From: Hyunsoonleella jejuensis
GTDB lineage: Bacteria > Bacteroidota > Bacteroidia > Flavobacteriales > Flavobacteriaceae
Reading direction: 5' to 3'
NCBI RefSeq assembly: GCF_900111025.1
Contig: NZ_FOFN01000001.1
Coordinates: 186,001 to 250,000 of the forward strand
Length of the DNA stretch: 64,000 nucleotides
Position numbers and translations under genes: made by a program. The notes under the pieces were generated by a model, which saw only the letters and a program-made list of their open reading frames with translations, did no database searches and was not told where the DNA came from. Shown here one piece after another: positions 44,698 to 55,231 of the stretch (positions are counted from its first letter, which is position 1; every line of letters begins with the position of its first letter).

Positions 44698-45720
44698 TTA
44701 GAATAGACCTCCTTGAATATTACCTTTTATTTTCCCTAAATGCTTGTATGCTTGCTCTGTAACTTCTCTACCACGAGGTGTTCGCATAATAAATCCTTGT
44801 TGGATTAAAAAAGGCTCGTAAACTTCTTCGATAGTTTCAGGACTTTCACTCACCGCGGTGGCAATCGTGGTGATTCCTACAGGGCCTCCTTTAAATTTAT
44901 CGATAATTGTGGATAGAATTTTATTATCCATTTCATCTAAACCATGTGCATCTACATTTAATGCCTCTAGAGCGAATTTTGCTATTTTTATATCGATGCT
45001 TCCGTTGCCTTTTATTTGAGCAAAATCTCTAACACGTCGTAACAATGCGTTAGCAATTCTAGGTGTACCTCTACTTCGTCCTGCAATTTCTACTGCAGCT
45101 TCCATAGAAATGGGCACATCTAAAATCATGGCACTTCGTTGTACTATCGTAGTTAATAAATCGGTTTGGTAGTATTGTAATCTACTTTGAATACCGAAAC
45201 GTGCGCGCATCGGTGAGGTTAACAATCCTGAACGCGTAGTTGCTCCAACCAAAGTAAACGGACTTAAATTTATTTGAACGGTACGGGCATTTGGCCCTGT
45301 TTCAATCATAATATCAATTTTGTAATCTTCCATTGCTGAGTAGAGATACTCCTCAACAATAGGGCTTAACCGATGAATTTCATCAATAAATAATACATCG
45401 CGCTCATCTAAATTGGTTAGCAAACCCGCTAAGTCACCTGGTTTATCCAGTACTGGACCTGACGTTACTTTTATACCAACGTCCAATTCATTAGCCAGAA
45501 TATGTGCCAGTGTTGTTTTTCCCAATCCTGGAGGACCATGAAATAGGGTATGATCTAAAGCTTCACCTCTTAAATTGGCTGCCTTTACAAAAACTTGAAG
45601 ATTTTCCAACACCTGATCCTGACCTGTGAAATCATCAAAATCTAAGGGTCTTAACTTTTTCTCTACATCTAGTTCCTCAGGTGAAAAATTTTCGTTTGTA
45701 GGGTCTAGGTTTTCGTTCAT
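44698..45720 (-). CDS. ruvB: Holliday junction branch migration ATPase RuvB
   Basis: 340 residues. Walker [10 protein letters not shown] (62-70), Walker [10 protein letters not shown], sensor ATTRSG and the arginine-finger/winged-helix end [14 protein letters not shown] are intact. Hexameric motor that moves Holliday junctions with RuvA, encoded near 37 kb; the two genes are not adjacent here. Confidence 0.98.
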   Translation of the reverse strand: MNENLDPTNENFSPEELDVEKKLRPLDFDDFTGQDQVLENLQVFVKAANLRGEALDHTLFHGPPGLGKTTLAHILANELDVGIKVTSGPVLDKPGDLAGLLTNLDERDVLFIDEIHRLSPIVEEYLYSAMEDYKIDIMIETGPNARTVQINLSPFTLVGATTRSGLLTSPMRARFGIQSRLQYYQTDLLTTIVQRSAMILDVPISMEAAVEIAGRSRGTPRIANALLRRVRDFAQIKGNGSIDIKIAKFALEALNVDAHGLDEMDNKILSTIIDKFKGGPVGITTIATAVSESPETIEEVYEPFLIQQGFIMRTPRGREVTEQAYKHLGKIKGNIQGGLF

Positions 45721-45769
45721 TTTTTTTAGTGTGACTTAACCCGATTGATTAATAGGGTTTTTAAAACAT

Positions 45770-45985
45770 TTAAAAGTTTAAAACATTCGAGGCTTTTAGA
45801 ACATATACAAGGACAAGAACAATTAAAGCGCTTAACCCAAGAACACCTTCCCAATGGTAGATACTCCAAAGTTCTTTTTTGTTTGGTGTTCTACCTTTTA
45901 ATTTTTTAAACCTGTTGTAGGCTAATATGTGGATAGTGTAACCAACCAACACAAACAATACTAATGCAGCTATATAATACACCAT
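45770..45985 (-). CDS. Small membrane protein, two helices, unknown function
   Basis: 71 residues with helices at about 2-22 and 47-66 and a basic linker (NRFKKLKGRTPNKKEL) facing the cytoplasm by the positive-inside rule. No motif recognised. It is not a shadow of another frame. 49 nt separate it from ruvB, with no terminator, so it may be upstream in the same transcript. Confidence 0.65.
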   Translation of the reverse strand: MVYYIAALVLFVLVGYTIHILAYNRFKKLKGRTPNKKELWSIYHWEGVLGLSALIVLVLVYVLKASNVLNF

Positions 45986-46063
45986 ATCGGTACTAATTTA
46001 ATATGATAAAAATACGTAAAACAAATGACTTACTTAGAAATTAATTAATGATAGAGGCATAAA

Positions 46064-46104
46064 CAAAAAGCCTTTCGATTCTGAGGTTGTCAGAAAGAAA
46101 GGCT
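46064..46104 (-). terminator. Terminator of the adhesin-PorP/SprF-OmpA operon
   Basis: On the minus strand: AGCCTTTC and GAAAGGCT pair, with an inner TTCTGA/TCAGAA stem, followed by T4G T3. It lies about 30 nt beyond the OmpA-like stop. Confidence 0.85.
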
Positions 46105-46134
46105 CTTCGGGCTTTTGGTTGGTATATTGGTTGG

Positions 46135-48021
46135 TTATTTTAAGATTGTAAATTCACAACGTCTGTTAATATCATATGCTTCATCATCGCAAATACCTTC
46201 TTTTACACATTCATTAAGCGGTTGCATTTCTCCGTAACCGATACTTTTTAATCGGTCGCGTTCAATGCCTTGGCTTACCAAATATTCTAAGGTTGAAGCT
46301 GCCCTTCGCTTAGATAAATCTAAATTGTATTGGTCTGGTCCACGAGCATCGGTATGGGCAGATACCTCAACTTCCATAGATGGATATTTTTTCATTAAAT
46401 CTACTAATACATTAAGCGTAATGGCCGCATCTTCTCGAATATCAGACTTATCAAAATCGAAGAAAATCTTATCTAACTCCACTTGTACTTCGCCGTCTTC
46501 TTTTTCTTTTACGCGTTCTTCAGCATCAGCAAAAGACTCTAAACTTAAGTAAATGTTATGTTGTACTTTGCCTTTACTATCTGTCGAGAACTCTACATCT
46601 TGAGGAATATATGCTTTGCGTGTTCCTCTTACTTTATACTTTTTGTTTGGTTCAATTTTGAAAATGTAATACGCATCATCTCCTACAATGGTGTCTTGTA
46701 TAACAGTATTAGATTCATCAAACAAGGTTACTAAAGATCCTGCTAATAGTTCTTTACTATTTAAATCTTCTACAATACCTTCAACCTGATACATAGTTAA
46801 CGGATTTTGTGCTCTAGCAAAGCCGTATAAACGGTCATATCCGCTTCTATTTGAAGACACAAAACCCTTATCATCCTTTTCTTTTACCACATAGGCAAAA
46901 TCATCTAATGGGCTATTAATAGTGCTTCCAAGATTTACAGGTTTATCAAATTCACCATTCACCAAATTACTTCTAAATACGTCTAATCCGCCATAACCTA
47001 AATGTCCAATTGATGAGAAATACAATACATTATATTTACTAATGTATGGAAATTGTTCTCTATGTTTTGTGTTAATGGTTTCGCCTAAATTTTCAGGTTC
47101 GCCATACGTGCCATCATCATTAATAGCTACTTTATAAATATCAAAACTACCATACGTCCCTGGCATATCACTAGCAAAATATAGTGTCTTTTCATCGGTA
47201 CTCAAAGCAGGATGTTCTGTACTATACCCATTTGATGTAAATGGTAATGCGGTAACATTTGTCCACTCGCCATCTATTAATTCAGCTTTATAAATTTTAA
47301 TATGTGCAATACGCTCTTCGTCTGTCTTTTTACGACTTGTATTGGTTCTATTGAAGTACATAGTCTTACCATCTTTGGTAAACACAGCATTACTTTCATG
47401 AGATTCTGTATTTATAGATTCTGAAAATGGCTGTACATTTTCAAGAACATTTTGACTATTTAAAGTACCGCTATACAAATCTAAATACGGCAAGTTATTC
47501 CAAGAATACGCTGGGTTTTCAGAATTTCTAGCAGAAGCAAATGCTACCTTATCGTCACCATAAAACGTCAAACCAAAATCACTAATTGAATTTCTATTTT
47601 CAATTTGTTTTAATTTGAATGTATGTGGTGTGGTTTTATCCGTATCTTCAATAAAAGCCAAGGTATTTATTGGTTTATTGTAGTAGCGTGTTAAATGCTT
47701 ATCGGCTTCCTTATACTCCTTTACACCCTTCAGTGCTTGGGCAAACCTAAAGTGGTATTCTATATCAATAGAATCTCCATATTGCACAAATAATTCTCTA
47801 TAGGTTTTAATGGCCTTTTGCAAACTTGCATTATAATAATAACTGTCGGCTAAGTTCTGAAGCACTTCTTGATTGCGCTCTTTGGTCTCATAAATTTCGG
47901 CTGCGTCTTTGTAAGCTCGCATTTCAAAAAGCTTATTGACGCGTTTTAAATTTTTCTTTTGAGCAAAGCCTGTTCCACTAACTAATAAAAGGCTTGCGAA
48001 TATGTATATAAATTTTTTCAT
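46135..48021 (-). CDS. OmpA family protein with TPR and PD40-like repeats, T9SS-linked
   Basis: 628 residues with a signal peptide (cleavage near GFAQ). Helical TPR-like region (about 25-130), WD40-like PD40 repeats (about 150-400; SRTSRKK and FASDMPGTYGSFDIYKV-type strands), a carboxypeptidase-regulatory-like beta domain (about 415-495) and the C-terminal OmpA domain (SAHTDARGPDQYNLDLSKRRA, peptidoglycan binding). The PorE-like OmpA/PD40 combination is found with PorP/SprF in gliding bacteria. It is in an operon with them and an adhesin; the OmpA end would tie the assembly to peptidoglycan. Confidence 0.9.
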   Translation of the reverse strand: MKKFIYIFASLLLVSGTGFAQKKNLKRVNKLFEMRAYKDAAEIYETKERNQEVLQNLADSYYYNASLQKAIKTYRELFVQYGDSIDIEYHFRFAQALKGVKEYKEADKHLTRYYNKPINTLAFIEDTDKTTPHTFKLKQIENRNSISDFGLTFYGDDKVAFASARNSENPAYSWNNLPYLDLYSGTLNSQNVLENVQPFSESINTESHESNAVFTKDGKTMYFNRTNTSRKKTDEERIAHIKIYKAELIDGEWTNVTALPFTSNGYSTEHPALSTDEKTLYFASDMPGTYGSFDIYKVAINDDGTYGEPENLGETINTKHREQFPYISKYNVLYFSSIGHLGYGGLDVFRSNLVNGEFDKPVNLGSTINSPLDDFAYVVKEKDDKGFVSSNRSGYDRLYGFARAQNPLTMYQVEGIVEDLNSKELLAGSLVTLFDESNTVIQDTIVGDDAYYIFKIEPNKKYKVRGTRKAYIPQDVEFSTDSKGKVQHNIYLSLESFADAEERVKEKEDGEVQVELDKIFFDFDKSDIREDAAITLNVLVDLMKKYPSMEVEVSAHTDARGPDQYNLDLSKRRAASTLEYLVSQGIERDRLKSIGYGEMQPLNECVKEGICDDEAYDINRRCEFTILK

Positions 48022-48039
48022 GTTTCCTTGTATTAAATG

Positions 48040-48996
48040 TTAGAAGAATCTTGGTGAGCGATCATATCCGTTTTTGAATCCAAATAAATCCACATCAAAC
48101 AAAATAAATATTTCGTGAGAGCCTGAATTGAAATCACCTAAATTGGTTGTTGTATAATCGTAAGCATAACCAATTCGTAAATTTGGGGTTACTCTAAAAT
48201 TCACTAAAGCACTCATAGCATCTCCCAGACGATAGCCTAAACCAGCTTCTAATTTTTCATTAATCAATACATTGGCCGTAATATCTAAAGCTAAAGGCGC
48301 ACCTTTGACCGATCTAGCCATAAACGCAGGTTTCAGTTTTAATTTTGAATCGATATCAAAAACATAACCTCCTGTAAAGAAATAATGTACGTTTTCAACT
48401 CCAGTAGCTTTTATACCGTTTTCATTCTCCAAATGTTTAGTCGATAACATATTAGGAGCAGAAACACCCAAATAATAATTATCTGTGAAAAAGAAAGCGC
48501 CTATTCCTAGGTTTGGGAAAGCTCTATTAATATTTTCGTTAAACGCTATATCAGTATTTGTACCACCAGATTGTAATTGCAATCCATTAAAATTGGTATC
48601 AAACATGCGAACACCAGCCTTTAATCCGAAGGATATTTTCGTTTCAATTCCAACGGGTAATACATAAGCGAAATCTGCAAAAATATTATTCTCATTTACA
48701 ATATCTCCAATATTATCGTTGGTGAAAGAGATACCCATTTCTATTTTATCATTAATAGGAGTATGGGCAAAAAAGGTTCCTGTTGAAGGCGCGCCTTCTA
48801 GTCCAACCCATTGGGTTCTGTATAATCCACCGAGGTTTAAAATACCTTCTTCTGCTGTTGCATAGGCGGGGTTAATTACACTCATGTTATACATATACTG
48901 AGTGAATTGTGGGTCTTGTTGCGCAAAACTTTGTAATGACAGGAACGTCAGACTTAACAAAGCAGCTATTTTATGATATATATTTAATGTTTTCAT
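48040..48996 (-). CDS. PorP/SprF family type IX secretion protein paired with the adhesin
   Basis: 318 residues with signal peptide (cleavage near SFAQ), then QDPQFTQYMYNMSVINPAYA and the LYRTQWVGLEGAP motif that defines PorP/SprF, then a beta barrel. In gliding bacteria SprF is needed to export or anchor its co-encoded adhesin SprB; here the co-encoded adhesin is the 1388-residue CHU_C protein upstream (27 nt gap). The paralogue at 3.4-4.4 kb is clearly different in sequence. Confidence 0.94.
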   Translation of the reverse strand: MKTLNIYHKIAALLSLTFLSLQSFAQQDPQFTQYMYNMSVINPAYATAEEGILNLGGLYRTQWVGLEGAPSTGTFFAHTPINDKIEMGISFTNDNIGDIVNENNIFADFAYVLPVGIETKISFGLKAGVRMFDTNFNGLQLQSGGTNTDIAFNENINRAFPNLGIGAFFFTDNYYLGVSAPNMLSTKHLENENGIKATGVENVHYFFTGGYVFDIDSKLKLKPAFMARSVKGAPLALDITANVLINEKLEAGLGYRLGDAMSALVNFRVTPNLRIGYAYDYTTTNLGDFNSGSHEIFILFDVDLFGFKNGYDRSPRFF

Positions 48997-49023
48997 TGTC
49001 TTAAATTTTGCTGTATCTATAAA

Positions 49024-52000
49024 TTATCTGCTTAAGTATAAGCGTCCTTGTTCTGGAGCATCAACTCCGTTATTAAATCTAAAGATGTAGAAGTACACAC
49101 CTACTGGTAAATCGCCCTTTACAACAACTCTCCCTTGGTTTGATGTTCCATCAAATCGTGGTGTACTTGCATTTCCTTTATAAACAATGTTTCCATTTCT
49201 ATTGAAAATCTCTAATTCGAAATTTGGATATAAAATATCTAGATTGTCAATATCATAAGTGTCATTAGTGCCATCTCCGTTTGGCGAGAAGCCATCTGGT
49301 AAACTTATCTTACCACATGCCGTAATATCTGGTGTTACTTCTAATCGAACTGAGCTTTCACAACCTGTAGTTTGATCGATTAAGGCAGCGTAGTAGGTAC
49401 TGTTTCCTAATGCAGTATCTTCAGGAATTGCTGTTCCTCCTATCGGGACATCATACCATACTATATTATTAAATGCTGAGTCGTACTCTACAATATTATC
49501 AGATAATGTCCTTAGCGTTGGTCCATCATTAATACAATAATCTTCACCAGCGTCAGCAAGTGTTGGCGTTGGTGCATCATTTACTGTTGCATCAATTTGC
49601 ACTGCTACCGAAGATTCACAACCAGTACTATTGGTTTGAGTTGCGTAATAATCTTCACCATCAACTAACGTTTCTGTTCCTGCCAATGGTAAGGTTAAAG
49701 CAGCATCTTCATACCAATTAACCGTCCCAGTAAATCTTATACTGTTATTTAAATCAGTAACAGTAGGATTATCAGCTAAACAAAACGATGGATTGGGATC
49801 TAAAACTACCACTGGCAAACTATCATCAATGGTTACTGTTACTTCTGCTGTTGCATCGGGTGAACATGGTGCAACGGCTGCAACCGTATAAATGTATGTT
49901 CCTGCGTTATCTGCAGCTGGGTCAAAAACTCCAGTACTGCTTGCTAAAGCAGGAGACCAAGTTCCTCCAGTTTGTGCATCTGTCCCTAAAAGAGTAAACA
50001 AATCAGTCGTTGCATCTCCAGCACATGCTGCTAGTGTCGCATTTGCTCCAGCATTTGGTGCTTCTATAACTGTAACTACCACTTCGCTACTTACTGTACC
50101 ACAAGCATTAGTTATTGTATATGTGTATGTTCCTGATGCATCAGTAGCTGGATCAAAATCACCTGTTCCGCTAGTTAAAGCTGGTGACCAAGTTCCTCCT
50201 GTATCAGCCGCTCCTAAAAGCGTAAATAAATCTATTACAGCGTCTGTACTACAAATATCTAGAGTTGTATCAGTGCCTGCATTTTGAGGCGCTTCAATAG
50301 TTACAGTTATTGTTGTACTATCATCTACACAAGGTGCAGAACCCGTTACTGTATATGTAAAATCGTATGTTCCAGCAGCTAGTCCTGTAGCATCAAGGCT
50401 ATTTCCTGCTAATACGCCTGTAGCATCGTCATCATTCCATGACCCTCCTGTATCTTCTGTACCGTCTAATCCATCAAATAAATCAATATTGTTATTATCA
50501 TTACATGCTACAATTGCTGTTGTATTAACATTTCCTGCATCAGGAGATTGGTAAATTGTAACATCTACTTGAGTTCTAACTGATGACTCACAAGTTGTAG
50601 TAGCGTCTGTTTGGGTAGCGTAATAGTCTTCACCATCTACTAAAGCAGTCGTTGCATCTAAAGGTGAACCACTAGTTGCAGCATCATACCACTGAATTGT
50701 TGTTCCTGTTGCTACTAAATCGGCTACTGTTGCACTATCACAAAATTCTTGTGTGGCAGAAGCGATTGGTGCCGGTGTGTCATTAATTACAATACTTACA
50801 GTAACATTAACATCATCACAACTTCCTATGGCATTAACATCGTATGTAAAATTATAAGTTCCTGCGGCAAGTCCATCAATAGTTACAGTATTTCCAGACA
50901 AAGCTCCTGAAGCATCATCATCGTTCCAAGTTCCTGCTTGATCTTCCCCTTCTAATAAATCGAATAAATTATAGGTTTGCGCTGCAGTGATTTCGGCTAT
51001 ACAAAACTCAACTGGAGTATTTGCAGTTCCTGATTCTGGTGCATCTTCCACAGTAATAGTTACTGTTGAACTATTTGTACAGTTATTTGCATCTGTAATA
51101 GTATAGGTAAAATTGTAGCTTCCAATTGCAAGAGAAGTTAAATCTACATCGCTACCAGTTAAAGCGCCTGATGTATTATCATCCGTCCATGTACCGCCTG
51201 TATCTTCCCCTGATAATTGTCCGAATAAACCTAATGGCGAATTCGCCGCTAAATCATTCTCACAAAATGTAGCCGATGATGGCGTACCCGTATTTGGTAG
51301 AGGATTAATGATTACTTGCACTGTTACTAAAGGATCATCACAACTACCAATAGCATCTACATCAAATGTAAAATTATAAGTTCCTGCAGTGAATCCTGAT
51401 AAATCGATTGGAGTCGTTGCTGTCGCTCCTAAATTATCTGTTCCAACAAACCATGTTCCCGTTTGGTCTTCACCTACTAACAAATCAAATAAATTATAAC
51501 TTGCTGGTGCTGAACCTTCACAATATTCTGGAAAGGTAGCTACTGGTGTTCCAGATTCTGGGGCGTCATCTACGGTAATGGAAATTTGTTCAGAATCTAA
51601 GCATGTACCATTATCAATTGTATATGTAAACAGGTATGGACTACCTGCTACCGTAAAACCTGTAATATCTAAAGTATTGGATATTGTGGTATTTGTAGCA
51701 TCCGTCCAAGTCCCTAAGTTATTATCCTGTGAACCGTCAAGAGCATCAAATAGATTAAATGGGGAGTTCGTAGCTAAATCATTTTCACAAAAGGTTTGGT
51801 TTACTGCTACTCCTGCATTTGGATCAGCTAGTACGATAACTTGTACTGTAGTTGATTCCTCTGGACAAGGATTAGGTAATACATTTTGAGTATAAGTGAA
51901 ATTATATGTTCCTGGTATAAACCCTGTTAAATCAATAGGAGATGTAACTACCGGGTCTGTACTTAACGTACCTTGGGTCCATTGTCCCCCAAGATCTTCG

Positions 52001-53190
52001 TTATCTAATAATGAAAACAAATCTAGAGCTGTAGGCAAGCCCGATTCACAATATGAAGCAGGATTTGCCGCAGAGGCCGTTCCAGAAGTAAGAGTTTCAT
52101 AAACCTCTATAGTTACCGTTGAAACAGCATCAGGACAAGCTCCCGTACTGGGAACTGTATAGGTGAATGTATAAGTTCCAGCTGTCGTTAATGTAGAAAT
52201 GTTTACCGATCCTCTAAATCCGTTTGATGTTGCTAACGGCCCTGTCCACGTTCCGGTGTTATCCGGGGTACCCCCCAATTGATCAAACAAATCAAAATCG
52301 GCAAGAGGTAAGTTGTCGTTACAATAGTTTAAATTTGCGGAGTTCCCAGCGTCTGTAGGATCATCAATAGTTACTATAACGGCAACTGGATTACTTACAC
52401 AAAAAATATCATCAACCTGCACATAATATGTATTACCATTTACCAAAGGTGTACTTGGTGATAATGCTGGAGGTATAGGGCTACCTGAACCATCCAAGTT
52501 CTCGTACCAAAGAAAATTAGTAGCTGTTGTTCCTGGATCTAAATTTCCCACTAATGGATTAGTATCTGAACAGAATTCTTGTGGTGATGTTGGGGTTGGA
52601 TCTGCTGGTGCTGTAAATACCCCTACTTGCCCAATCTCTATTTGACTTTTACAACCTCCATTGTCAACAAACACAATATAGTAGTTTGATGCACCTACTG
52701 GGATTGTATCTAAAGGAGATGCTTGATTGGTCAAATCAAAATCATAGTATATCTCAACAGAACCTCCTGATGGAATACTCGCTTGAAGGACATCGTTAAT
52801 ATAGGTTTGAATGGTTGCGCTTTCGTTACTGCAATAAATTCGTTCTAAGTTTTCGCCTGAAGGACTAACTTGAAAACTGATAGTTATAGAAGGTCTAACG
52901 CCGCAAGTACCGGAATTATCATCGGCATAATAAGTACCTTCAGCAATTAGTTCATTGGCGTTAAAAGGTGTGCCACCTGATGGCACATCGTACCATAATA
53001 TACCGTTACCATTATCAGTAGCAAATGCATTTAAATCGACAAATGCATAGCCTGAGGCATCACAAATTGGAGGAGGGTTTGAATCGCTTATTGTTGGGCA
53101 TTGTGCAGTCATTGAATATGACACTAACAAAAACAATAAACTAAAGTATGCACGTATCTGTGCATATTTTGAGGTAGGTTTGTTTTCCAT
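49024..53190 (-). CDS. Large repeat-rich T9SS surface protein with type B (CHU_C) sorting domain
   Basis: 1388 residues from MENKPTSKYAQ; the frame is open 33 nt further up, but this Met is followed at once by the signal peptide. At least 10 Ig-like/PKD-like repeats of about 80 residues share GTWxDD/GTYNFTYxV and a Cys pair ( ... FCEND ... ). The C-terminal 90 residues are the gliding motility-associated domain (LPDGFSPNGDGTNDTYDI, then GVYFYIFRFNNG), the T9SS type B signal. The repeats likely project from the surface; adhesion is inference. First gene of the operon with porP/sprF and the OmpA protein. Confidence 0.93.
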   Translation of the reverse strand: MENKPTSKYAQIRAYFSLLFLLVSYSMTAQCPTISDSNPPPICDASGYAFVDLNAFATDNGNGILWYDVPSGGTPFNANELIAEGTYYADDNSGTCGVRPSITISFQVSPSGENLERIYCSNESATIQTYINDVLQASIPSGGSVEIYYDFDLTNQASPLDTIPVGASNYYIVFVDNGGCKSQIEIGQVGVFTAPADPTPTSPQEFCSDTNPLVGNLDPGTTATNFLWYENLDGSGSPIPPALSPSTPLVNGNTYYVQVDDIFCVSNPVAVIVTIDDPTDAGNSANLNYCNDNLPLADFDLFDQLGGTPDNTGTWTGPLATSNGFRGSVNISTLTTAGTYTFTYTVPSTGACPDAVSTVTIEVYETLTSGTASAANPASYCESGLPTALDLFSLLDNEDLGGQWTQGTLSTDPVVTSPIDLTGFIPGTYNFTYTQNVLPNPCPEESTTVQVIVLADPNAGVAVNQTFCENDLATNSPFNLFDALDGSQDNNLGTWTDATNTTISNTLDITGFTVAGSPYLFTYTIDNGTCLDSEQISITVDDAPESGTPVATFPEYCEGSAPASYNLFDLLVGEDQTGTWFVGTDNLGATATTPIDLSGFTAGTYNFTFDVDAIGSCDDPLVTVQVIINPLPNTGTPSSATFCENDLAANSPLGLFGQLSGEDTGGTWTDDNTSGALTGSDVDLTSLAIGSYNFTYTITDANNCTNSSTVTITVEDAPESGTANTPVEFCIAEITAAQTYNLFDLLEGEDQAGTWNDDDASGALSGNTVTIDGLAAGTYNFTYDVNAIGSCDDVNVTVSIVINDTPAPIASATQEFCDSATVADLVATGTTIQWYDAATSGSPLDATTALVDGEDYYATQTDATTTCESSVRTQVDVTIYQSPDAGNVNTTAIVACNDNNNIDLFDGLDGTEDTGGSWNDDDATGVLAGNSLDATGLAAGTYDFTYTVTGSAPCVDDSTTITVTIEAPQNAGTDTTLDICSTDAVIDLFTLLGAADTGGTWSPALTSGTGDFDPATDASGTYTYTITNACGTVSSEVVVTVIEAPNAGANATLAACAGDATTDLFTLLGTDAQTGGTWSPALASSTGVFDPAADNAGTYIYTVAAVAPCSPDATAEVTVTIDDSLPVVVLDPNPSFCLADNPTVTDLNNSIRFTGTVNWYEDAALTLPLAGTETLVDGEDYYATQTNSTGCESSVAVQIDATVNDAPTPTLADAGEDYCINDGPTLRTLSDNIVEYDSAFNNIVWYDVPIGGTAIPEDTALGNSTYYAALIDQTTGCESSVRLEVTPDITACGKISLPDGFSPNGDGTNDTYDIDNLDILYPNFELEIFNRNGNIVYKGNASTPRFDGTSNQGRVVVKGDLPVGVYFYIFRFNNGVDAPEQGRLYLSR

Positions 53191-53361
53191 TGTTGAATAG
53201 TTAAAAATCATGTTTAATAGCAACTGAAATCAATATCTAGGATAATATGATTACATACACCCAAATAGTTTTCGACTGCAATTTAACTGATTTTTTTGTA
53301 TTTCGTCGAATTTTTTGAGTAAATTTTACTTTTTATCGAAAAAAACAAACACTTAAACGTA

Positions 53362-53387
53362 AAAGCCCGTCCTAATGGACGGGCTTT
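53362..53387 (-). terminator. Terminator of the ACIII-cox operon
   Basis: 11-bp perfect stem AAAGCCCGTCC / GGACGGGCTTT, loop TAAT. It lies 28 nt after the subunit I stop. Confidence 0.92.
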
Positions 53388-53414
53388 CAATTGTAATATT
53401 ATGACTGATAAAGC

Positions 53415-55205
53415 TTAATGCTGTAATTCTTCCTCTCCATCTTTAAGAGGAATATTTTGAGGGACAAAGTCTTCCTCGTGCCCTGGTTTACTATAATCAT
53501 AAGCCCAGCGATGTACGTGAGGAATTTCACCTGGCCAGTTACCGTGTATATGCTCTACTGGTGCAGTCCACTCTAAAGTTGTAGATTTCCAAGGGTTTTG
53601 AATAGCTTTTTTTCCAAAAAATATACTTCCAAAGAAATTATATAAATACACTAACTGAAAAGCACCTCCTATTAAAGCAAATATTGTGATGATTACATTT
53701 ACATTAGCTATATCATCAAATAATGGAAAATTGGTATTAGTATAGTAACGTCTTGGTAAACCTGCCATTCCAATAAAGTGCATTGGGAAAAATACTCCAT
53801 AAGCACAAACTGCTGTTACCCAAAAGTGTAAATAACCCAAGTTTTTATTTATCATTCTTCCGAACATCTTAGGATACCAATGGTAAATCCCTGCAAACAT
53901 TCCGTATAATGCAGAAATACCCATTACCAAATGGAAGTGTGCCACAACAAAATAAGTGTCATGTACATTAATATCTAATGCACTATCCCCTAGAATAATT
54001 CCTGTTAATCCACCAGTGATGAATGTTGACACGAAACCAATAGAAAATAGCATTGCAGGGTTCATTTGAAGGTTACCTTTCCATATCGTTGTTATCCAGT
54101 TAAAGGCTTTTACTGCTGAAGGTATAGCAATCAATAATGTTGTAAATGTAAATACAGAACCTAAAAATGGATTCATACCTGAAACGAACATATGATGTCC
54201 CCATACAATTGTCGATAAGAAGGCAATTGCCAATATTGAAGCAATCATTGCACGGTATCCAAAAACAGGTTTTCTGGAATTAGCCGCCAATATTTCGGAT
54301 ACAATTCCCATTGCAGGCAATATAATAATATATACTTCAGGGTGACCTAAAAACCAAAATAAGTGTTCGAATAATACAGGAGACCCACCTTGGTAGTGTA
54401 ACACCTCTCCTTGTATAAATATATCAGATAAGAAGAATGATGTTCCAAAACTTCTATCCATTATCAATAACAAGGCCGCAGATAATAATACAGGGAATGA
54501 AATTACACCAATAACAGCGGTTATAAAAAATGCCCAGATTGTTAATGGCAATCTTGTCATAGACATACCCTTCGTTCTAAGGTTGATTACAGTAACAATA
54601 TAATTTAATGATCCTAACAATGAAGATGCTATGAAAATAGCCATGGATACCAACCAAAGTGTCATTCCCATCCCTGACCCTCCTTGAGCCATTGGTAATG
54701 CCGAAAGCGGTGGATAAATTGTCCAACCAGCAGCTGCTGGTCCTGCTTCTACAAATAGTGAAATTACCATAATAACACTTGATAAGAAGAACAACCAATA
54801 GGATACCATATTTAAGAAACCAGATGCCATATCTCTAGCACCAATCTGTAATGGAATTAATAAGTTACTAAAAGTTCCACTTAAACCAGCGGTTAGCACA
54901 AAGAAAACCATTATTGTACCATGAATAGTTACTAATGCCAGATAGATATCAGCATCCATAACACCGTTTGGTGCCCATTTTCCTAATAAAGCCTCAAAAA
55001 TAACATTTGGTTCTTCTGGCCATGCGAGTTGAATACGGAAGACTAAAGACATTAATATTCCTATAACACCCATTATAGTACCCGTGATAAGGTATTGTTT
55101 GGCAATCATTTTGTGATCTTGACTAAATATGTATTTAGTCACAAACGTTTCTTTATGATGATGTCCGTGGTCGTCGTGAGCGTGAGTATCTGCGTGTGCT
55201 GACAT
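53415..55205 (-). CDS. ctaD: Cytochrome c oxidase subunit I
   Basis: 596 residues, 12 or more membrane helices. The heme-copper core is complete: His near residue 90 (VTIHGTIMVFF), GHPEVYIIILP (CuB His with cross-linked Tyr, about 290), WGHHMF (CuB His pair, about 337) and HFHLVMG (heme ligands, about 420). An N-terminal His/Asp-rich stretch (SAHADTHAHDDHGHHHKE) is unusual. It is the terminal gene of the ACIII operon, which couples quinol oxidation directly to oxygen reduction. Subunits III and IV are 33 kb away. Confidence 0.97.
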   Translation of the reverse strand: MSAHADTHAHDDHGHHHKETFVTKYIFSQDHKMIAKQYLITGTIMGVIGILMSLVFRIQLAWPEEPNVIFEALLGKWAPNGVMDADIYLALVTIHGTIMVFFVLTAGLSGTFSNLLIPLQIGARDMASGFLNMVSYWLFFLSSVIMVISLFVEAGPAAAGWTIYPPLSALPMAQGGSGMGMTLWLVSMAIFIASSLLGSLNYIVTVINLRTKGMSMTRLPLTIWAFFITAVIGVISFPVLLSAALLLIMDRSFGTSFFLSDIFIQGEVLHYQGGSPVLFEHLFWFLGHPEVYIIILPAMGIVSEILAANSRKPVFGYRAMIASILAIAFLSTIVWGHHMFVSGMNPFLGSVFTFTTLLIAIPSAVKAFNWITTIWKGNLQMNPAMLFSIGFVSTFITGGLTGIILGDSALDINVHDTYFVVAHFHLVMGISALYGMFAGIYHWYPKMFGRMINKNLGYLHFWVTAVCAYGVFFPMHFIGMAGLPRRYYTNTNFPLFDDIANVNVIITIFALIGGAFQLVYLYNFFGSIFFGKKAIQNPWKSTTLEWTAPVEHIHGNWPGEIPHVHRWAYDYSKPGHEEDFVPQNIPLKDGEEELQH

Positions 55206-55231
55206 AATCTATTTTCGTTTTTCTTTTTGAA

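Noticed and set aside
49788-52102. Several frames on the plus strand across the adhesin gene, with repeating VPPV-type patterns
   Set aside because: The apparent repetition is the echo of the protein repeats on the other strand; no start signal or family fits.
49024-53223. Possible CRISPR or tandem DNA repeats in the adhesin region
   Set aside because: The repeats are about 240 nt, imperfect and in frame, i.e. repeated protein domains, without short identical repeats and spacers.
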